From Oscillospiraceae bacterium (GTDB lineage: Bacteria; Bacillota; Clostridia; Oscillospirales; Oscillospiraceae): a stretch of DNA of 64,000 nucleotides. Within the stretch, counting starts at the first letter, position 1. Every line of letters starts with the position of its first letter. The notes beneath the pieces are model-generated. The model did no database searches and was not told where the DNA came from. It saw nothing but the letters and a program-made list of their open reading frames with translations. The DNA lies in contig SVMD01000002.1 in NCBI GenBank assembly GCA_015067615.1, positions 62,001 through 126,000 on the forward strand, given 5' to 3'. A program made the translations under genes and the position numbers. Positions 1 to 8,801 of the stretch are shown here, piece by piece.

Positions 1-735
1 AACAACGTGGGCCTGGTGGAGATCCCCATGGGCACCACCCTCCGTGAGCTGATCTACGACATCGGCGGCGGCATCCCCGACGGCAAGAAGTTCAAGGCCA
101 TCCAGACCGGCGGCCCCTCCGGCGGCTGTCTGACTGCGGAAGCTCTGGACGAGCCCATCGACTTTGACAATCTGGTTGCCAAGGGCTCCATGATGGGCTC
201 CGGCGGCGCCATCGTCATGGACGAGGACAACTGCATGGTGGACGTGGCCAAGTTCTACATGGAGTTCATCTGCGATGAATCCTGCGGCAAGTGCTCCCCC
301 TGCCGCATCGGCACCAAGCGTATGCTGGAGATCCTGACCCGGATCACCGAGGGCAACGGCACCATGCAGGATCTGCAGGAGCTGGAAGAGCTGGGCGAGA
401 CCGTTAAGAATAACTCCCTGTGCGCTCTGGGCCAGACTGCTGCCAACCCCATCATGTCCACCCTGGCACATTTCCGGGACGAGTACATTGCCCACATCGT
501 GGACAAGACCTGCCCCGCCAAGGTCTGCAAGAACCTGATGAGCTACACCATCATTCAGGACAACTGTGTCGGCTGCGGCCGCTGCGCCAAGGCCTGCCCC
601 GCAGACGCCATCGCCAAGACCGATTATATTGGTATCGGCAAGAAGCTGCCTTCCTACCAGATCGACCCTGCCAAGTGCGTCAAGTGCGGCGCCTGCATGG
701 CCACCTGCAAGCTGAAGGCTATCGTCAAGAAGTAA
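1..735 (+). CDS. hydB: NADH-binding [FeFe]-hydrogenase subunit (NuoF/HydB-like), 3' part
   Basis: C-terminal 244 residues of a NuoF-type flavoprotein subunit; the 5' part lies outside the window. The SLBB-like stretch is followed by the NuoF [4Fe-4S] ligand set (Cys96, 99 and 102 of the visible part, then Cys141). A C-terminal two-cluster ferredoxin domain follows, with CxxCxxCxxxC sets starting near residues 189 and 226. In the family this subunit binds FMN and NAD(H) and passes electrons to the catalytic subunit. hydA begins 16 bases downstream after an AGGAGG-like site, so the two are surely co-transcribed. The extra ferredoxin domain is typical of trimeric NAD-linked or electron-bifurcating hydrogenases; bifurcation is inferred, not shown. 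Confidence 0.9.
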   Translation, partial: NNVGLVEIPMGTTLRELIYDIGGGIPDGKKFKAIQTGGPSGGCLTAEALDEPIDFDNLVAKGSMMGSGGAIVMDEDNCMVDVAKFYMEFICDESCGKCSPCRIGTKRMLEILTRITEGNGTMQDLQELEELGETVKNNSLCALGQTAANPIMSTLAHFRDEYIAHIVDKTCPAKVCKNLMSYTIIQDNCVGCGRCAKACPADAIAKTDYIGIGKKLPSYQIDPAKCVKCGACMATCKLKAIVKK

Positions 736-751
736 TCAGGAGGACCTTTCA

Positions 752-2518
752 ATGGCTAAAGTGAATATTAAGATCGAGGGCGTCTCCTATCAGGTCGAAG
801 AGGGCCTGACCATCCTGGAGGCCGCCAAGGCCTGCGGCTACGAGATCCCCTCTCTGTGTGCTTTCAACCACGGCGAATGCTCCAACGGCTCCTGCCGTGT
901 CTGCCTGGTTGAGGTCAAGGGCGCAAGAGGCCTGGTTGCCTCCTGTGTCTACCCTGTCAACGAGGGCATGGAGGTCATCATCTCCAGCCCCAAGGCTACC
1001 GAAGCCCGCCGGGCTTCCGTGGAGCTGCTGCTGTCCAACCACAACATCAACTGCCAGCAGTGCGACAAGAACGGCAAGTGCGAGCTGCTGCACGTGGCTT
1101 CCATCACCGGCGCCCGTGAGGGCCGCTACCAGGGCACCAAGACTCCTGTGACCGTGGACCAGCTGACTCCCGCCATCATCCGTGACACTTCCAAGTGCAT
1201 CCTCTGCGGCCGCTGCGTTGCCCGCTGCCAGAACGCCCACGGCATGGGCATCCTGGGCTTCGAGAACCGTGGCTTCCAGACCATCGTGGCTCCCGCCGAG
1301 AACCGTTCCTTCCTGAACAGCCCCTGCATCCAGTGCGGCCAGTGCGTCAGCGTCTGCCCCACCGGCGCTCTGATGGAGAAGTCCGAGATCGCCAAGGTCG
1401 ACGCCGCTTTCAAGGCCGGCAAGCATGTGGTGGTCCAGACCGCTCCCGCTGTCCGCGCCGCTCTGGGCGAGGAATTCGGCATGCCCGTGGGCACCGCCGT
1501 CACCGGCAAGATGGTTGCCGCTCTGAAGCGCCTGGGCTTCCACAAGGTCTACGACACCAACTTCGCCGCTGACCTGACCATCATGGAGGAGGGCACCGAG
1601 CTTCTGGGCCGTATCCAGAACGGCGGCGTGCTCCCCATGATCACCTCCTGCTCCCCCGGCTGGATCAACTACGCCGAGTACAACTACGGCGATCTGCTGC
1701 CCCACCTGTCCACCTGCAAGTCCCCCCACCAGATGCAGGGCGCCATCCTGAAGTCCTACTACGCCGAGAAGAAGGGCATCGACCCCAAGGATATCTTCGT
1801 GGTGTCCATCATGCCCTGCACCGCCAAGAAGGACGAGGCTGAGCGTGAGCAGCTGCGGGTTAACGGCCTGAAGGACGTGGACGCAGTTCTGACCACCCGT
1901 GAGCTGGCCAAGATGATCAAGCGTGCCGGCATCCTGTTCACCCGTCTGCCCGACGAGGAGTTCGACCAGGATCTGATGGGCGAGTACACCGGCGCCGGCG
2001 TCATCTTCGGCGTCACCGGCGGTGTTATGGAGGCTGCTCTGCGTACCGTCTACTTCGTGCTGACCGGCAAGGAGCACGAGGCCATCAAGTTCGAGGCCGT
2101 GCGCGGCTTCGAGGGCATCCGTGAGGCTTCCATGGATATTAACGGCATGACCGTGAATGTGGCCATCGCCCACGGCATGAAGAATGCCAAGGTCCTGCTG
2201 GACGACATCCGCGCAGGCAAGTCCAAGTATCACTTCATCGAGATCATGGGCTGCCCCGGCGGCTGTATCGCAGGCGGCGGCCAGCCCATCGTCCGCTCCT
2301 GCTTCCTGCCCAACGAGGACGACGACATCCAGGATACCTTCCGTGCAAAGCGCGCTGCCGCTCTGTACTCCGAGGACGAGCGCCAGCATCTGCGTCAGTC
2401 CCACAAGAACACCCAGGTTCAGAAGCTCTACGAGGAGTTCCTGGGCAAGCCCAATTCCCACAAGGCACACGAACTGCTGCACACCCACTACAACGCAAGA
2501 ATCGGTTTCAACGACTGA
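752..2518 (+). CDS. hydA: [FeFe]-hydrogenase catalytic subunit, multi-cluster type
   Basis: 588 aa. Order: N-terminal [2Fe-2S] domain (Cys36, 43/48, 51, 65), His97-Cys101-Cys104-Cys110 [4Fe-4S] site, two ferredoxin clusters (Cys149-159 and Cys192-202), then the H-cluster domain. H-cluster motifs are TSCSPGW (Cys300), MPCTAKKDE (Cys356) and MGCPGGC (Cys501, Cys505). It should reduce protons or oxidise H2 with electrons from the NuoF-like partner. The motif TSCSPGW has Ser where clostridial ferredoxin-type enzymes have the proton-relay Cys. RBS aggagg sits 5 bases before ATG. A GC-rich hairpin follows the stop, and rex comes next. Confidence 0.97.
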   Translation: MAKVNIKIEGVSYQVEEGLTILEAAKACGYEIPSLCAFNHGECSNGSCRVCLVEVKGARGLVASCVYPVNEGMEVIISSPKATEARRASVELLLSNHNINCQQCDKNGKCELLHVASITGAREGRYQGTKTPVTVDQLTPAIIRDTSKCILCGRCVARCQNAHGMGILGFENRGFQTIVAPAENRSFLNSPCIQCGQCVSVCPTGALMEKSEIAKVDAAFKAGKHVVVQTAPAVRAALGEEFGMPVGTAVTGKMVAALKRLGFHKVYDTNFAADLTIMEEGTELLGRIQNGGVLPMITSCSPGWINYAEYNYGDLLPHLSTCKSPHQMQGAILKSYYAEKKGIDPKDIFVVSIMPCTAKKDEAEREQLRVNGLKDVDAVLTTRELAKMIKRAGILFTRLPDEEFDQDLMGEYTGAGVIFGVTGGVMEAALRTVYFVLTGKEHEAIKFEAVRGFEGIREASMDINGMTVNVAIAHGMKNAKVLLDDIRAGKSKYHFIEIMGCPGGCIAGGGQPIVRSCFLPNEDDDIQDTFRAKRAAALYSEDERQHLRQSHKNTQVQKLYEEFLGKPNSHKAHELLHTHYNARIGFND

Positions 2519-2525
2519 TTGTAAC

Positions 2526-2553
2526 CTCCGGGGGAGCCTCGGCTCCCCCGGAG
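2526..2553 (+). terminator. Hairpin after hydA
   Basis: Perfect 13-bp arms (2526-2538 and 2541-2553) with almost no loop. Only a short T tract (tttt at 2561) follows, so it may attenuate or stabilise the hydA mRNA rather than fully terminate before rex. Confidence 0.55.
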
Positions 2554-2610
2554 ACCCAGGTTTTCGCAAGGCGGCTGTCAGCATCTCCAATCAAGGAAGG
2601 AAAGTAACCC

Positions 2611-3237
2611 ATGAAAATTTCCAAAGCCATGCTGAGCCGTCTGCCCGGCTACCTGCATTACTTAAAATCCCTGCCGGAAAACAGCGCAGCCAATATCTCC
2701 GCCCGGACCCTGGCCAACGAGCTGGGACTGGGAGATGTGCTGGTGCGCAAGGACCTGGCAAAGGTCTCCGACGGCGGCCGCTGCAAGACCGGCCACCAGA
2801 AGGACGTGCTGATCCGGGATATCGAAAATTTCCTGGACTATGAACATGTGACCAACGCCGTCCTGGTGGGTGCCGGCAAGCTGGGCCAGGCCCTGCTGGG
2901 CTACGGCGGCTTCGAGGCCTACGGCATGAACGTGCTGGCAGGCTTTGACGCGAACCCGGCCACCCTGGCGGGCGGCAAGCAGGTTCTTCCCATGGAGGCG
3001 CTGATCCCCTTCTGCCGGGAGAACCATGTGAGCATCGGCATCATCACCGTCCCGGCGGAGTTCGCCCAGCAGGTCTGCGATGCCCTGGTGGAGGCCGGTG
3101 TGGAGGCCATCTGGAATTTTGCCCCCCTGCGGCTGCAGGTCCCGGAAGGAATTCTGGTCCAGAACGAGAATCTGGCCGTGTCCCTGACGGCGCTGCGGAT
3201 GCAGCTGAAGCTGAAGGCCACCGTTTCCGAGGACTGA
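2611..3237 (+). CDS. rex: Redox-sensing transcriptional repressor Rex
   Basis: 208 aa, the usual Rex length. An N-terminal winged-helix domain (about residues 1-75) is followed by a Rossmann NAD(H)-binding domain with the glycine motif GAGKLGQAL at 87-95. Rex senses the NADH/NAD+ ratio and represses fermentation and hydrogenase genes. Its place directly after hydA fits control of NAD-linked hydrogen metabolism. The start ATG is preceded by aaggaagg. No convincing Rex operator (TTGTTAA-N4-TTAACAA type) is visible in the 57-base gap; a target could lie upstream of the hyd operon, outside the window. Confidence 0.95.
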   Translation: MKISKAMLSRLPGYLHYLKSLPENSAANISARTLANELGLGDVLVRKDLAKVSDGGRCKTGHQKDVLIRDIENFLDYEHVTNAVLVGAGKLGQALLGYGGFEAYGMNVLAGFDANPATLAGGKQVLPMEALIPFCRENHVSIGIITVPAEFAQQVCDALVEAGVEAIWNFAPLRLQVPEGILVQNENLAVSLTALRMQLKLKATVSED

Positions 3238-3403
3238 TCTTCGGAATACTAACTTTGATCATAAGGTTCCTGACATTAAGCCAAAAGCTGCGTGAAAGGT
3301 GCGTTCAAATAGCATGTATCTCCATGGAAATCCCATGGGGCTGTGTTTGCTGCCGCACCGACGCCCGGTGCGGCATTTCATTTTACCTTCGGAGGAAAAC
3401 ACT
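3238..3403 (+). promoter_or_regulatory. Leader region of the hydrogenase-regulator gene
   Basis: This 166-base gap contains a strong hairpin (arms 3351-3360 and 3366-3375, 5-base loop) followed by tttcatttta, 29 bases before the next start codon. A smaller CCATGG-type palindrome lies near 3321-3340. The arrangement resembles an intrinsic terminator or attenuator inside a leader. I could not match it to a riboswitch class I know. Confidence 0.4.
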
Positions 3404-3661
3404 ATGGAAACCCGCGTAGCCGTCATGAGCATCATCGTGGAAAACAGCGACTCTGTGGAGAAGCTGAATTCCATTCTCCATGCCTACGGCGAATTCATCA
3501 TCGGCCGGATGGGTATTCCCTACCGGAAGAGAAAAGTAAGCATCATCTCCATCGCTCTGGATGCTCCCCAGAATACCATCTCCGCCCTGGCGGGGAAGAT
3601 CGGCGCCCTGGAGGGCGTCAGCTGCAAGACCGCCTATTCCGGCGTCGTCAGCAAAGACTAA
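3404..3661 (+). CDS. TM1266-type iron-only hydrogenase system regulator
   Basis: 85 aa. The small ACT/NikR-C-like fold family is recognised by VMSIIVEN near the N terminus, GRMGIPYRKR in the middle and SALAGKIGALEGV near the end. Members are found beside [FeFe]-hydrogenase genes and are thought to be putative regulators; their biochemical role is not established. ATG 3404 was chosen because ggagg lies at 3391-3395. A longer in-frame reading from 3299 has no ribosome site and runs through the terminator-like hairpin. It sits between rex and a membrane transporter gene. Confidence 0.85.
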   Translation: METRVAVMSIIVENSDSVEKLNSILHAYGEFIIGRMGIPYRKRKVSIISIALDAPQNTISALAGKIGALEGVSCKTAYSGVVSKD

Positions 3662-3680
3662 GAAAAAGAGGTAATTAACT

Positions 3681-4226
3681 ATGAACAAGAAAATCCGCTG
3701 GATCACCGAAACCGCCGTTATGCTGGCACTGCTGGTGTCCCTGCAGGCTCTGACCAAGCCCATGGGCCAGATTGTCACCGGCTCCTGTGTCAATGCCATC
3801 CTGGCCATCTCCGCCCTGGTGGGCGGCCTGAGCTGCGGCCTGACCGTGGCCCTGATCAGCCCCGTGCTGGCCTTCCTGCTGGGCATCGCTCCCCAGATTC
3901 TGACCGTTCCCGCCATCATGGTGGGCAACTCCGTGTATGTGGTGCTGCTGCACTACCTGGCTGATCCCGCCGGCAAGAACCTGGTCCGTCAGGCTGCCGC
4001 CTGGGGCATTGCCGCTGTGGGCAAGTTCGCCACGCTGTACCTGCTGGTTGCCAAGCTGATCTGCGGCGTTCTGGCCGGCAGCCTCCTGGAGGCCGGTCTC
4101 ATGAAGGAGCCCATGCTGAAGGCCCTGCCCGCCACCTTCAGCTTCCCCCAGCTGTTCACCGCCCTCATCGGCGGCTCCATCGCCCTGGTCATCGTGCCCC
4201 TGCTGAAAAAGGCCCTGAAGAAGTAA
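3681..4226 (+). CDS. ECF-type transporter S component-like membrane protein
   Basis: 181 aa, very hydrophobic, with five or six predicted membrane segments and a polybasic C terminus (LLKKALKK). The N terminus (MNKKIRW, then a long helix) and the alternation of glycine-rich helices resemble small substrate-binding S components of energy-coupling-factor transporters. The substrate cannot be read from the sequence, and no ATPase or T component is nearby, so it would depend on a shared ECF module elsewhere. It follows the hydrogenase regulator by 19 bases with RBS agagg, suggesting co-transcription. Confidence 0.6.
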   Translation: MNKKIRWITETAVMLALLVSLQALTKPMGQIVTGSCVNAILAISALVGGLSCGLTVALISPVLAFLLGIAPQILTVPAIMVGNSVYVVLLHYLADPAGKNLVRQAAAWGIAAVGKFATLYLLVAKLICGVLAGSLLEAGLMKEPMLKALPATFSFPQLFTALIGGSIALVIVPLLKKALKK

Positions 4227-4230
4227 GAAA

Positions 4231-4260
4231 AAAAGCTCCCGGAGGAATCCGGGAGCTTTT
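4231..4260. terminator. Bidirectional terminator
   Basis: 13-bp arms (4231-4243, 4248-4260), GGAA loop, A tract on one side and T tract on the other. It separates the convergent ECF-like gene (plus) and IMP dehydrogenase gene (minus). Confidence 0.9.
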
Positions 4261-4272
4261 TCACAGCTTCAA

Positions 4273-5778
4273 TTACTTAACGGTGCTGGTGGAGCGCAGG
4301 GTGACGTCGTGGGCGCCGCCTTCCACGATGGAGACGGAGGACACCAGAGTCAGCTTGGCTTCCCGCTGCAGGTCGGGGATGGTGATGACGCCGCAGTTGC
4401 ACATGGTGGACTTGACCTTGTACAGGGAGGCCTCCACGTTGTCGTGCAGGGGGCCGGCGTAGGTGACGTAGGAATCAACGCCTTCCTCGAAGCTGAGCTT
4501 GGTGGAGCCGCCCAGGTCGTAGCGCTGCCAGTTACGGGCACGGTTGGAGCCCTCGCCCCAGTACTCCTTCATGTAGGCGCCGTTGACCATGACCTTGTTG
4601 GTGGGGGACTCGTCGAAGCGGGCGAAGTAGCGGCCCAGCATCATGAAGTCGGCACCCATGGCCAGAGCCAGGGTCATGTGGTAGTCGTGGACGATACCGC
4701 CGTCGGAGCAGATGGGCACATACACGCCGGTCTCACGGAAGTACTGGTCACGGGCGGCAGCCACGTCGATCAGAGCGGTGGCCTGGCCGCGGCCGATGCC
4801 CTTGGTCTCACGGGTGATGCAGATGGAACCGCCGCCGATACCGACCTTGACGAAGTCAGCGCCGGCCTCAGCCAGGAAGCGGAAGCCGTCCTTGTCCACC
4901 ACGTTGCCGGCACCGATCTTCACGGTGTCGCCGTAGTGCTCACGGACCCAGGCGATGGTCTTGGCCTGCCAGCAGGTGTAGCCCTCGGAGGAGTCGATGA
5001 CCAGCACGTCCACACCGGCCTCCAGCAGAGCGGGAACACGCTGTGCGTAGTCGCGGGTGTTGATGCCGGCGCCGACCAGGTAGCGCTTTTTGTCATCCAG
5101 CAGCTCCAGGGGGTTCTCCTTGTGGGAGGCGTAGTCCTTACGGAACACGAAGCAGACCAGATGATCGTTCTTGTCCACGATGGGGAGGCTGTTGAGCTTG
5201 TTGTCCCAGATAATGTCGTTGGCTTCCTTCAGGGTAGTGCCCTCGGGAGCAACCACCAGCTTGTCCCGGGGAGTCATGAAGGAGGAGACCTTCTCCTCGC
5301 CGGTCATACGGCTGACACGGTAGTCACGGCTGGCCACGATGCCCAGAAGCTTGCCGTTGGCGGTGCCGTCCTCGGTGATGGCGATGGTGGAGAAGCCGTT
5401 CTTGGCCTTCAGGGCCAGCACGTCCTTCAAAGTTGCATCGGGGGTCAGATTGGAAGCGGAGGTGACGAAGCCTGCCTTGTAGCCCTTGACACGGGCCACC
5501 ATGGCTGCCTGGTTCTCGATGGACTGGGAGCCGTAGATGAAGCTGATGCCACCTTCCTTGGCCAGAGCGATGGCCAGGGTATCATTGGAGACGGACTGCA
5601 TGACAGCGGAAGTCAGGGGCACATTCAGGGAAATTGCAGGCTCTTCCTGGCCCTTGCGGTACTTAACCAGGGGGGTCTTCAGGGAAACGCGGTCGGGGAC
5701 ACATTCCTCGGAAGTATAACCGGGGACGAGCAGATACTCGCTGAAGGTGCGGCTGGGTTCCGGATAGTAGTACGCCAT
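4273..5778 (-). CDS. guaB: IMP dehydrogenase, Tritrichomonas-like subfamily
   Basis: 501 aa. Converts IMP to XMP with NAD+, the first committed step of GMP synthesis. The (beta/alpha)8 barrel is interrupted by a CBS pair (about 110-215). The catalytic loop is [12 protein letters not shown] with Cys320, and the mobile flap carries Arg419-Tyr420 in [12 protein letters not shown]. These motifs and the KSTMCNCG segment differ from the usual bacterial GPGSICTTR/YRGMGS forms. They match, from memory, the enzyme of the protozoan Tritrichomonas foetus. RBS aggagg precedes ATG. A palindromic repeat separates it from the yitT-like gene upstream. Confidence 0.95.
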   Translation of the reverse strand: MAYYYPEPSRTFSEYLLVPGYTSEECVPDRVSLKTPLVKYRKGQEEPAISLNVPLTSAVMQSVSNDTLAIALAKEGGISFIYGSQSIENQAAMVARVKGYKAGFVTSASNLTPDATLKDVLALKAKNGFSTIAITEDGTANGKLLGIVASRDYRVSRMTGEEKVSSFMTPRDKLVVAPEGTTLKEANDIIWDNKLNSLPIVDKNDHLVCFVFRKDYASHKENPLELLDDKKRYLVGAGINTRDYAQRVPALLEAGVDVLVIDSSEGYTCWQAKTIAWVREHYGDTVKIGAGNVVDKDGFRFLAEAGADFVKVGIGGGSICITRETKGIGRGQATALIDVAAARDQYFRETGVYVPICSDGGIVHDYHMTLALAMGADFMMLGRYFARFDESPTNKVMVNGAYMKEYWGEGSNRARNWQRYDLGGSTKLSFEEGVDSYVTYAGPLHDNVEASLYKVKSTMCNCGVITIPDLQREAKLTLVSSVSIVEGGAHDVTLRSTSTVK

Positions 5779-5832
5779 TTTGTTCTTCCTCCTAATTTTT
5801 TGTGTATATAGTTATTTTTTTTCGTAAACCTT

Positions 5833-5946
5833 GTAAGCCTCCCCTTTGAGGGGAGGTGCCCCGAAGGGGCGGAGGGGTGAAAGGTAAGAAGTTTCCACCC
5901 CTCAGTCACAGCTTACGCTGTGCCAGCTCCCCTCAAGGGGAGCCTT
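5833..5946. repeat. Palindromic intergenic repeat (core type A, no clear outer termini)
   Basis: Nested inverted repeat. The outer arms resemble aaggctcccctt/aaggggagcc, with internal ggtgccccgaaggggc and a cacccctcagtcacagctt segment. The same core, in diverged form, is at 20.09-20.22 kb. It fills the gap between guaB and the yitT-like gene. Confidence 0.8.
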
Positions 5947-6867
5947 TTAGACTGCCTTGCCGTCGCCGTTGTCCAGCAGGGGCTTTTCTTCTCTGCCGTC
6001 AGAGTCCATGCGCTTGAAATTGCCCATGACCTCGGAAACAGGGTCCATAATGGCGAAGGTGTTGGGGTATTTCCGGACGATCCGGGAAATGGCTGCCACC
6101 TGGGTCTTGTTCACCACGCAGATGAGCATGTTGGTCTCCCGGCCGGAGTACATGCCCTTGGCGGGGATCAGGGTGCAGCTGTGGTTCAGATGGTAGATGA
6201 TCTCGTCGGAGATCTCCTGGGGGTAGTCCGTGATGATCTCAAAGCACACGGCACTGCGGCCGGACTTGTTGAGCTTGTCGGAGACGGTGGTGGACATGAA
6301 GGAATACAGGATGCACAGGATCACCGGCTCGATCTGATAGTCATAGACGAAGTAGCTCATCAGAGCCACGGAAGCGTTCAGGGCGAAGATCAGAAAGAAC
6401 ATGTTCTGCTCGGGCTTGAACTTGTGGATGATGGCGGCGATGAAGTCGGTGCCGCCGGAGTAGGCGCTGGCCTGGACCAGCATGGAATAGCAGTAGCCGT
6501 AAATGAGGCCCGCCACCAGAGGGCCCAGGATGGTGGAGGTTCCGTTGGGGGTGGAGTAATAGAACCGGCTCAGGTCCACCTCATCCAGGATCAGCAGGGC
6601 AACGCTGAAGGTCACAACGTAGACCATGGACCGGACCGCCAGGGGCTTACTGACCATAAAGTACACGGCGATGGCCAGGGGCACATTGATAAGCAGGCTC
6701 ATATAGCCGACGCTGATGCCGGTGACATGCTGGATCATGGTGCAGATGCCGTTGAGGCCTGCGGGGGCGAACTTGTTGGGGAATACAAAAATCTCGTAAT
6801 TCAGTGCGGCCACCAGGGCCAGAACCACGATGACAGCGTAGGTAAGGATCTTCTTTGAGGTGGTCAT
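5947..6867 (-). CDS. YitT family membrane protein (DUF161/DUF2179)
   Basis: 306 aa. About five or six N-terminal membrane helices (residues 5-200) with the family signature SGGTDFIAAIIHK near 150, then a soluble DUF2179 domain (about 210-290, ending NTFAIMDPVSEVMG). Function in this family is not established. A good RBS (ggagg) lies before ATG 6867. It is oriented away from dnaA and reads leftward like guaB, leading-strand for that side of the origin. Confidence 0.88.
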   Translation of the reverse strand: MTTSKKILTYAVIVVLALVAALNYEIFVFPNKFAPAGLNGICTMIQHVTGISVGYMSLLINVPLAIAVYFMVSKPLAVRSMVYVVTFSVALLILDEVDLSRFYYSTPNGTSTILGPLVAGLIYGYCYSMLVQASAYSGGTDFIAAIIHKFKPEQNMFFLIFALNASVALMSYFVYDYQIEPVILCILYSFMSTTVSDKLNKSGRSAVCFEIITDYPQEISDEIIYHLNHSCTLIPAKGMYSGRETNMLICVVNKTQVAAISRIVRKYPNTFAIMDPVSEVMGNFKRMDSDGREEKPLLDNGDGKAV

Positions 6868-7057
6868 TTTGTTCTCCTCCGGGGGACATTTCCCGGTACT
6901 TATTTTGAAATTTATACTGGTTTCTTAATGTTACACTATAGCACAGCTTTTTTTTCCGGTCAAGAATCAAAAACGTGCAAAAAGGGCCGGGCTTTTTTGT
7001 CGCTTTCGGTCATATTTCCCTAATTGCTTTATTTAATTGTATATCTCCAAAATCCCC

Positions 7058-7086
7058 TTGTTTTTTTTGTGAAAATATGATAAAAT
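7058..7086 (+). promoter_or_regulatory. Putative dnaA promoter
   Basis: TTGTTT (7058-7063), 17-base spacer, TAAAAT (7081-7086), about 95 bases before the dnaA ATG. The 6868-7180 gap is AT-rich but shows no clear DnaA boxes; the boxes lie downstream of dnaA. Confidence 0.6.
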
Positions 7087-7180
7087 TTAGCGTGAAAAAA
7101 TATGCAAAAAAATCGGCAAAGGGCTTGTTTTCCTTTCCTTTTCCCGATTGTGTATACACAAGAAAGGGGCCTGAAAATTC

Positions 7181-8491
7181 ATGTATTCTTCCGCCTATGT
7201 ATGGGCCAAAATCGTCAGCTATATGGAAGAGCGCCTCAGCGCCATCACCGTGTCCACCTGTCTGGATGACGCGGAGGTGGTGGAGCTGAACGACCGGAAT
7301 CTGATCATCTATTCTTCCTCGGATTTCCGCCGGGATCTGATCCGCCGCCGCTACACCAGCTATATCGAGGATGCCCTGAAGGAGATCTTCCATTCCGACG
7401 CCAAGCTCATCGTCTTCGGTGACGAGGAGCTGGCCGCCTTCAAGCAGAAGGGTAAGTCCTCCTCCATGGACTTTAACCCCCAGTTCACCTTTGACAACTT
7501 CGTGGTGGGTCCTTCCAACCGCTTCGCCCACGGCGCTGCCATTGCCGTGTCCAAGGCCCCGGGCCAGACCTATAACCCCCTGTTCCTCTACGGACCTCCC
7601 GGCGTGGGCAAGACCCATCTGCTTTACGCCATCGCCAACACCATCCGCCGGAACAATCCCGACGCCAACATCGTCTACGTCCGGGCCAATGAGTTCACCA
7701 ACGAACTGATCGACGCCATCAAGAGCGGCAAGAACATCGAGTTCCGCAGCAAGTACCGGGAAGCGGACCTGTTCCTCATCGATGATATCCAGTTCATCGC
7801 CGGCAAGGAAAGTACCCAGGAGGAATTCTTCCATACCTTCAACAAGCTCTACGAGGAGCACAAGCAGATCGTCATGACCTCCGACCGGAAGCCCAGCGAT
7901 ATGCCCACCCTGGAGGACCGGCTGCGTACCCGCTTTGAGTGGGGCCTCATCGCCGACATCCAGCCCCCGGATTACGAGACCCGTATGGCCATCCTGAAGA
8001 ACAAGGCCCGGCAGCTGGGTCTGGACCTGAACGACGATGTGTGCAACTACATCGCCATCAACGTCACCAACAACGTCCGGCAGATCGAGGGCACCGTGAA
8101 GAAGATCATGGCCTACCGGGACCTGAACAATATGCCCCTGGACCTGCCCAATATCTCCCGGGCCATCGACGATATGTTCAAGGCCGAGGGCAACGCCCTG
8201 CCCACCCCCAGCCTGATCATCTCCCAGGTCTGTAAGTTCTACTCCGTGGACGAAACGGTCCTCCGGGGCACCCTGAAGAACAAGGGCACCGCCGAAGCCC
8301 GGCAGACCGCCATGTACCTGATCCGCAAGCTCACCAACCTGAGTTTGCCCGACATCGGCAAGGAATTCGCCAGGGACCACTCCACCGTCCTCTACGCCAT
8401 CCGGAAAGTGGAGACCCAGCTGAAAAAGGGCGACGAAACATTGCAGAATAACATCCGGGACATTACGGCCAATATCAACTCCTGCCTGTAA
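7181..8491 (+). CDS. dnaA: Chromosomal replication initiator DnaA
   Basis: 436 aa. Domain I at the N terminus, a short linker (about 80-100), AAA+ domain with Walker A GPPGVGKT (138-145) and Walker B LFLIDD (197-202), and a C-terminal DnaA-box-binding domain with ARDHSTVLYAIRKVE. It binds DnaA boxes in oriC, melts the adjacent DNA and recruits the replicative helicase. The start ATG has aaagggg about 11 bases upstream. The gene order dnaA-dnaN-yaaA-recF-gyrB-gyrA is the conserved Firmicute origin cluster. Confidence 0.98.
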   Translation: MYSSAYVWAKIVSYMEERLSAITVSTCLDDAEVVELNDRNLIIYSSSDFRRDLIRRRYTSYIEDALKEIFHSDAKLIVFGDEELAAFKQKGKSSSMDFNPQFTFDNFVVGPSNRFAHGAAIAVSKAPGQTYNPLFLYGPPGVGKTHLLYAIANTIRRNNPDANIVYVRANEFTNELIDAIKSGKNIEFRSKYREADLFLIDDIQFIAGKESTQEEFFHTFNKLYEEHKQIVMTSDRKPSDMPTLEDRLRTRFEWGLIADIQPPDYETRMAILKNKARQLGLDLNDDVCNYIAINVTNNVRQIEGTVKKIMAYRDLNNMPLDLPNISRAIDDMFKAEGNALPTPSLIISQVCKFYSVDETVLRGTLKNKGTAEARQTAMYLIRKLTNLSLPDIGKEFARDHSTVLYAIRKVETQLKKGDETLQNNIRDITANINSCL

Positions 8492-8492
8492 G

Positions 8493-8525
8493 GAATGCAG
8501 AATGCTGAATGCAGAATGCAGAATG
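8493..8525. repeat. AATGCAG heptamer repeat
   Basis: Tandem, slightly degenerate AATGCAG units start two bases after the dnaA stop. Related tracts occur at 56469 and 57229, the latter as an inverted pair. Confidence 0.75.
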
Positions 8526-8562
8526 AAAGCATTTCCTTACTCTAATCCATCCCTGCACCTGC

Positions 8563-8598
8563 CGGCAAATCAAAAGTCGGAACACTTTTGATTTGCCG
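8563..8598. repeat. Perfect 15-bp stem palindrome beside oriC
   Basis: Arms 8563-8577 and 8584-8598 with a 6-base loop (cggaac). No T tract follows, so it is not an obvious terminator for dnaA. It lies about 200 bp from the first DnaA box. Confidence 0.75.
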
Positions 8599-8718
8599 AG
8601 CACCCAAGATAAGTTGCTCAGTACCAACGGCGATGCGCGCGGGAGAGGTACATAGGAGAGGGTGCATTTGACGCGCGGGAGCGCGGCACAAACGCCTCTC
8701 CTATGCCGGCTTCTTTTC

Positions 8719-8748
8719 GTCTCTTTCTTGCCGAAACAAGAAAGAGAC
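8719..8748. repeat. Perfect 12-bp stem palindrome beside oriC
   Basis: Arms gtctctttcttg (8719-8730) and caagaaagagac (8737-8748), loop ccgaaa. It is the second strong palindrome between dnaA and the DnaA boxes. Confidence 0.75.
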
Positions 8749-8801
8749 ATATAGCCGCACCAATTCAACAGCAAATCCAAAGCATTTCTTTTCTCCAAAA
8801 G

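Noticed and set aside
749..2590. Long open frame opposite hydA
   Set aside because: It mirrors the codon structure of a clearly functional hydrogenase gene; its translation is a low-complexity Gly/Val/Leu/His-rich shadow with no RBS.
4309..5811. 500-codon frame opposite guaB
   Set aside because: Antisense shadow of the IMP dehydrogenase; composition dominated by G, V, D and H, no recognisable motif.
6868..7180. Region upstream of dnaA considered as part of oriC
   Set aside because: AT-rich and with a promoter, but no convincing DnaA boxes; the boxes cluster between dnaA and dnaN.
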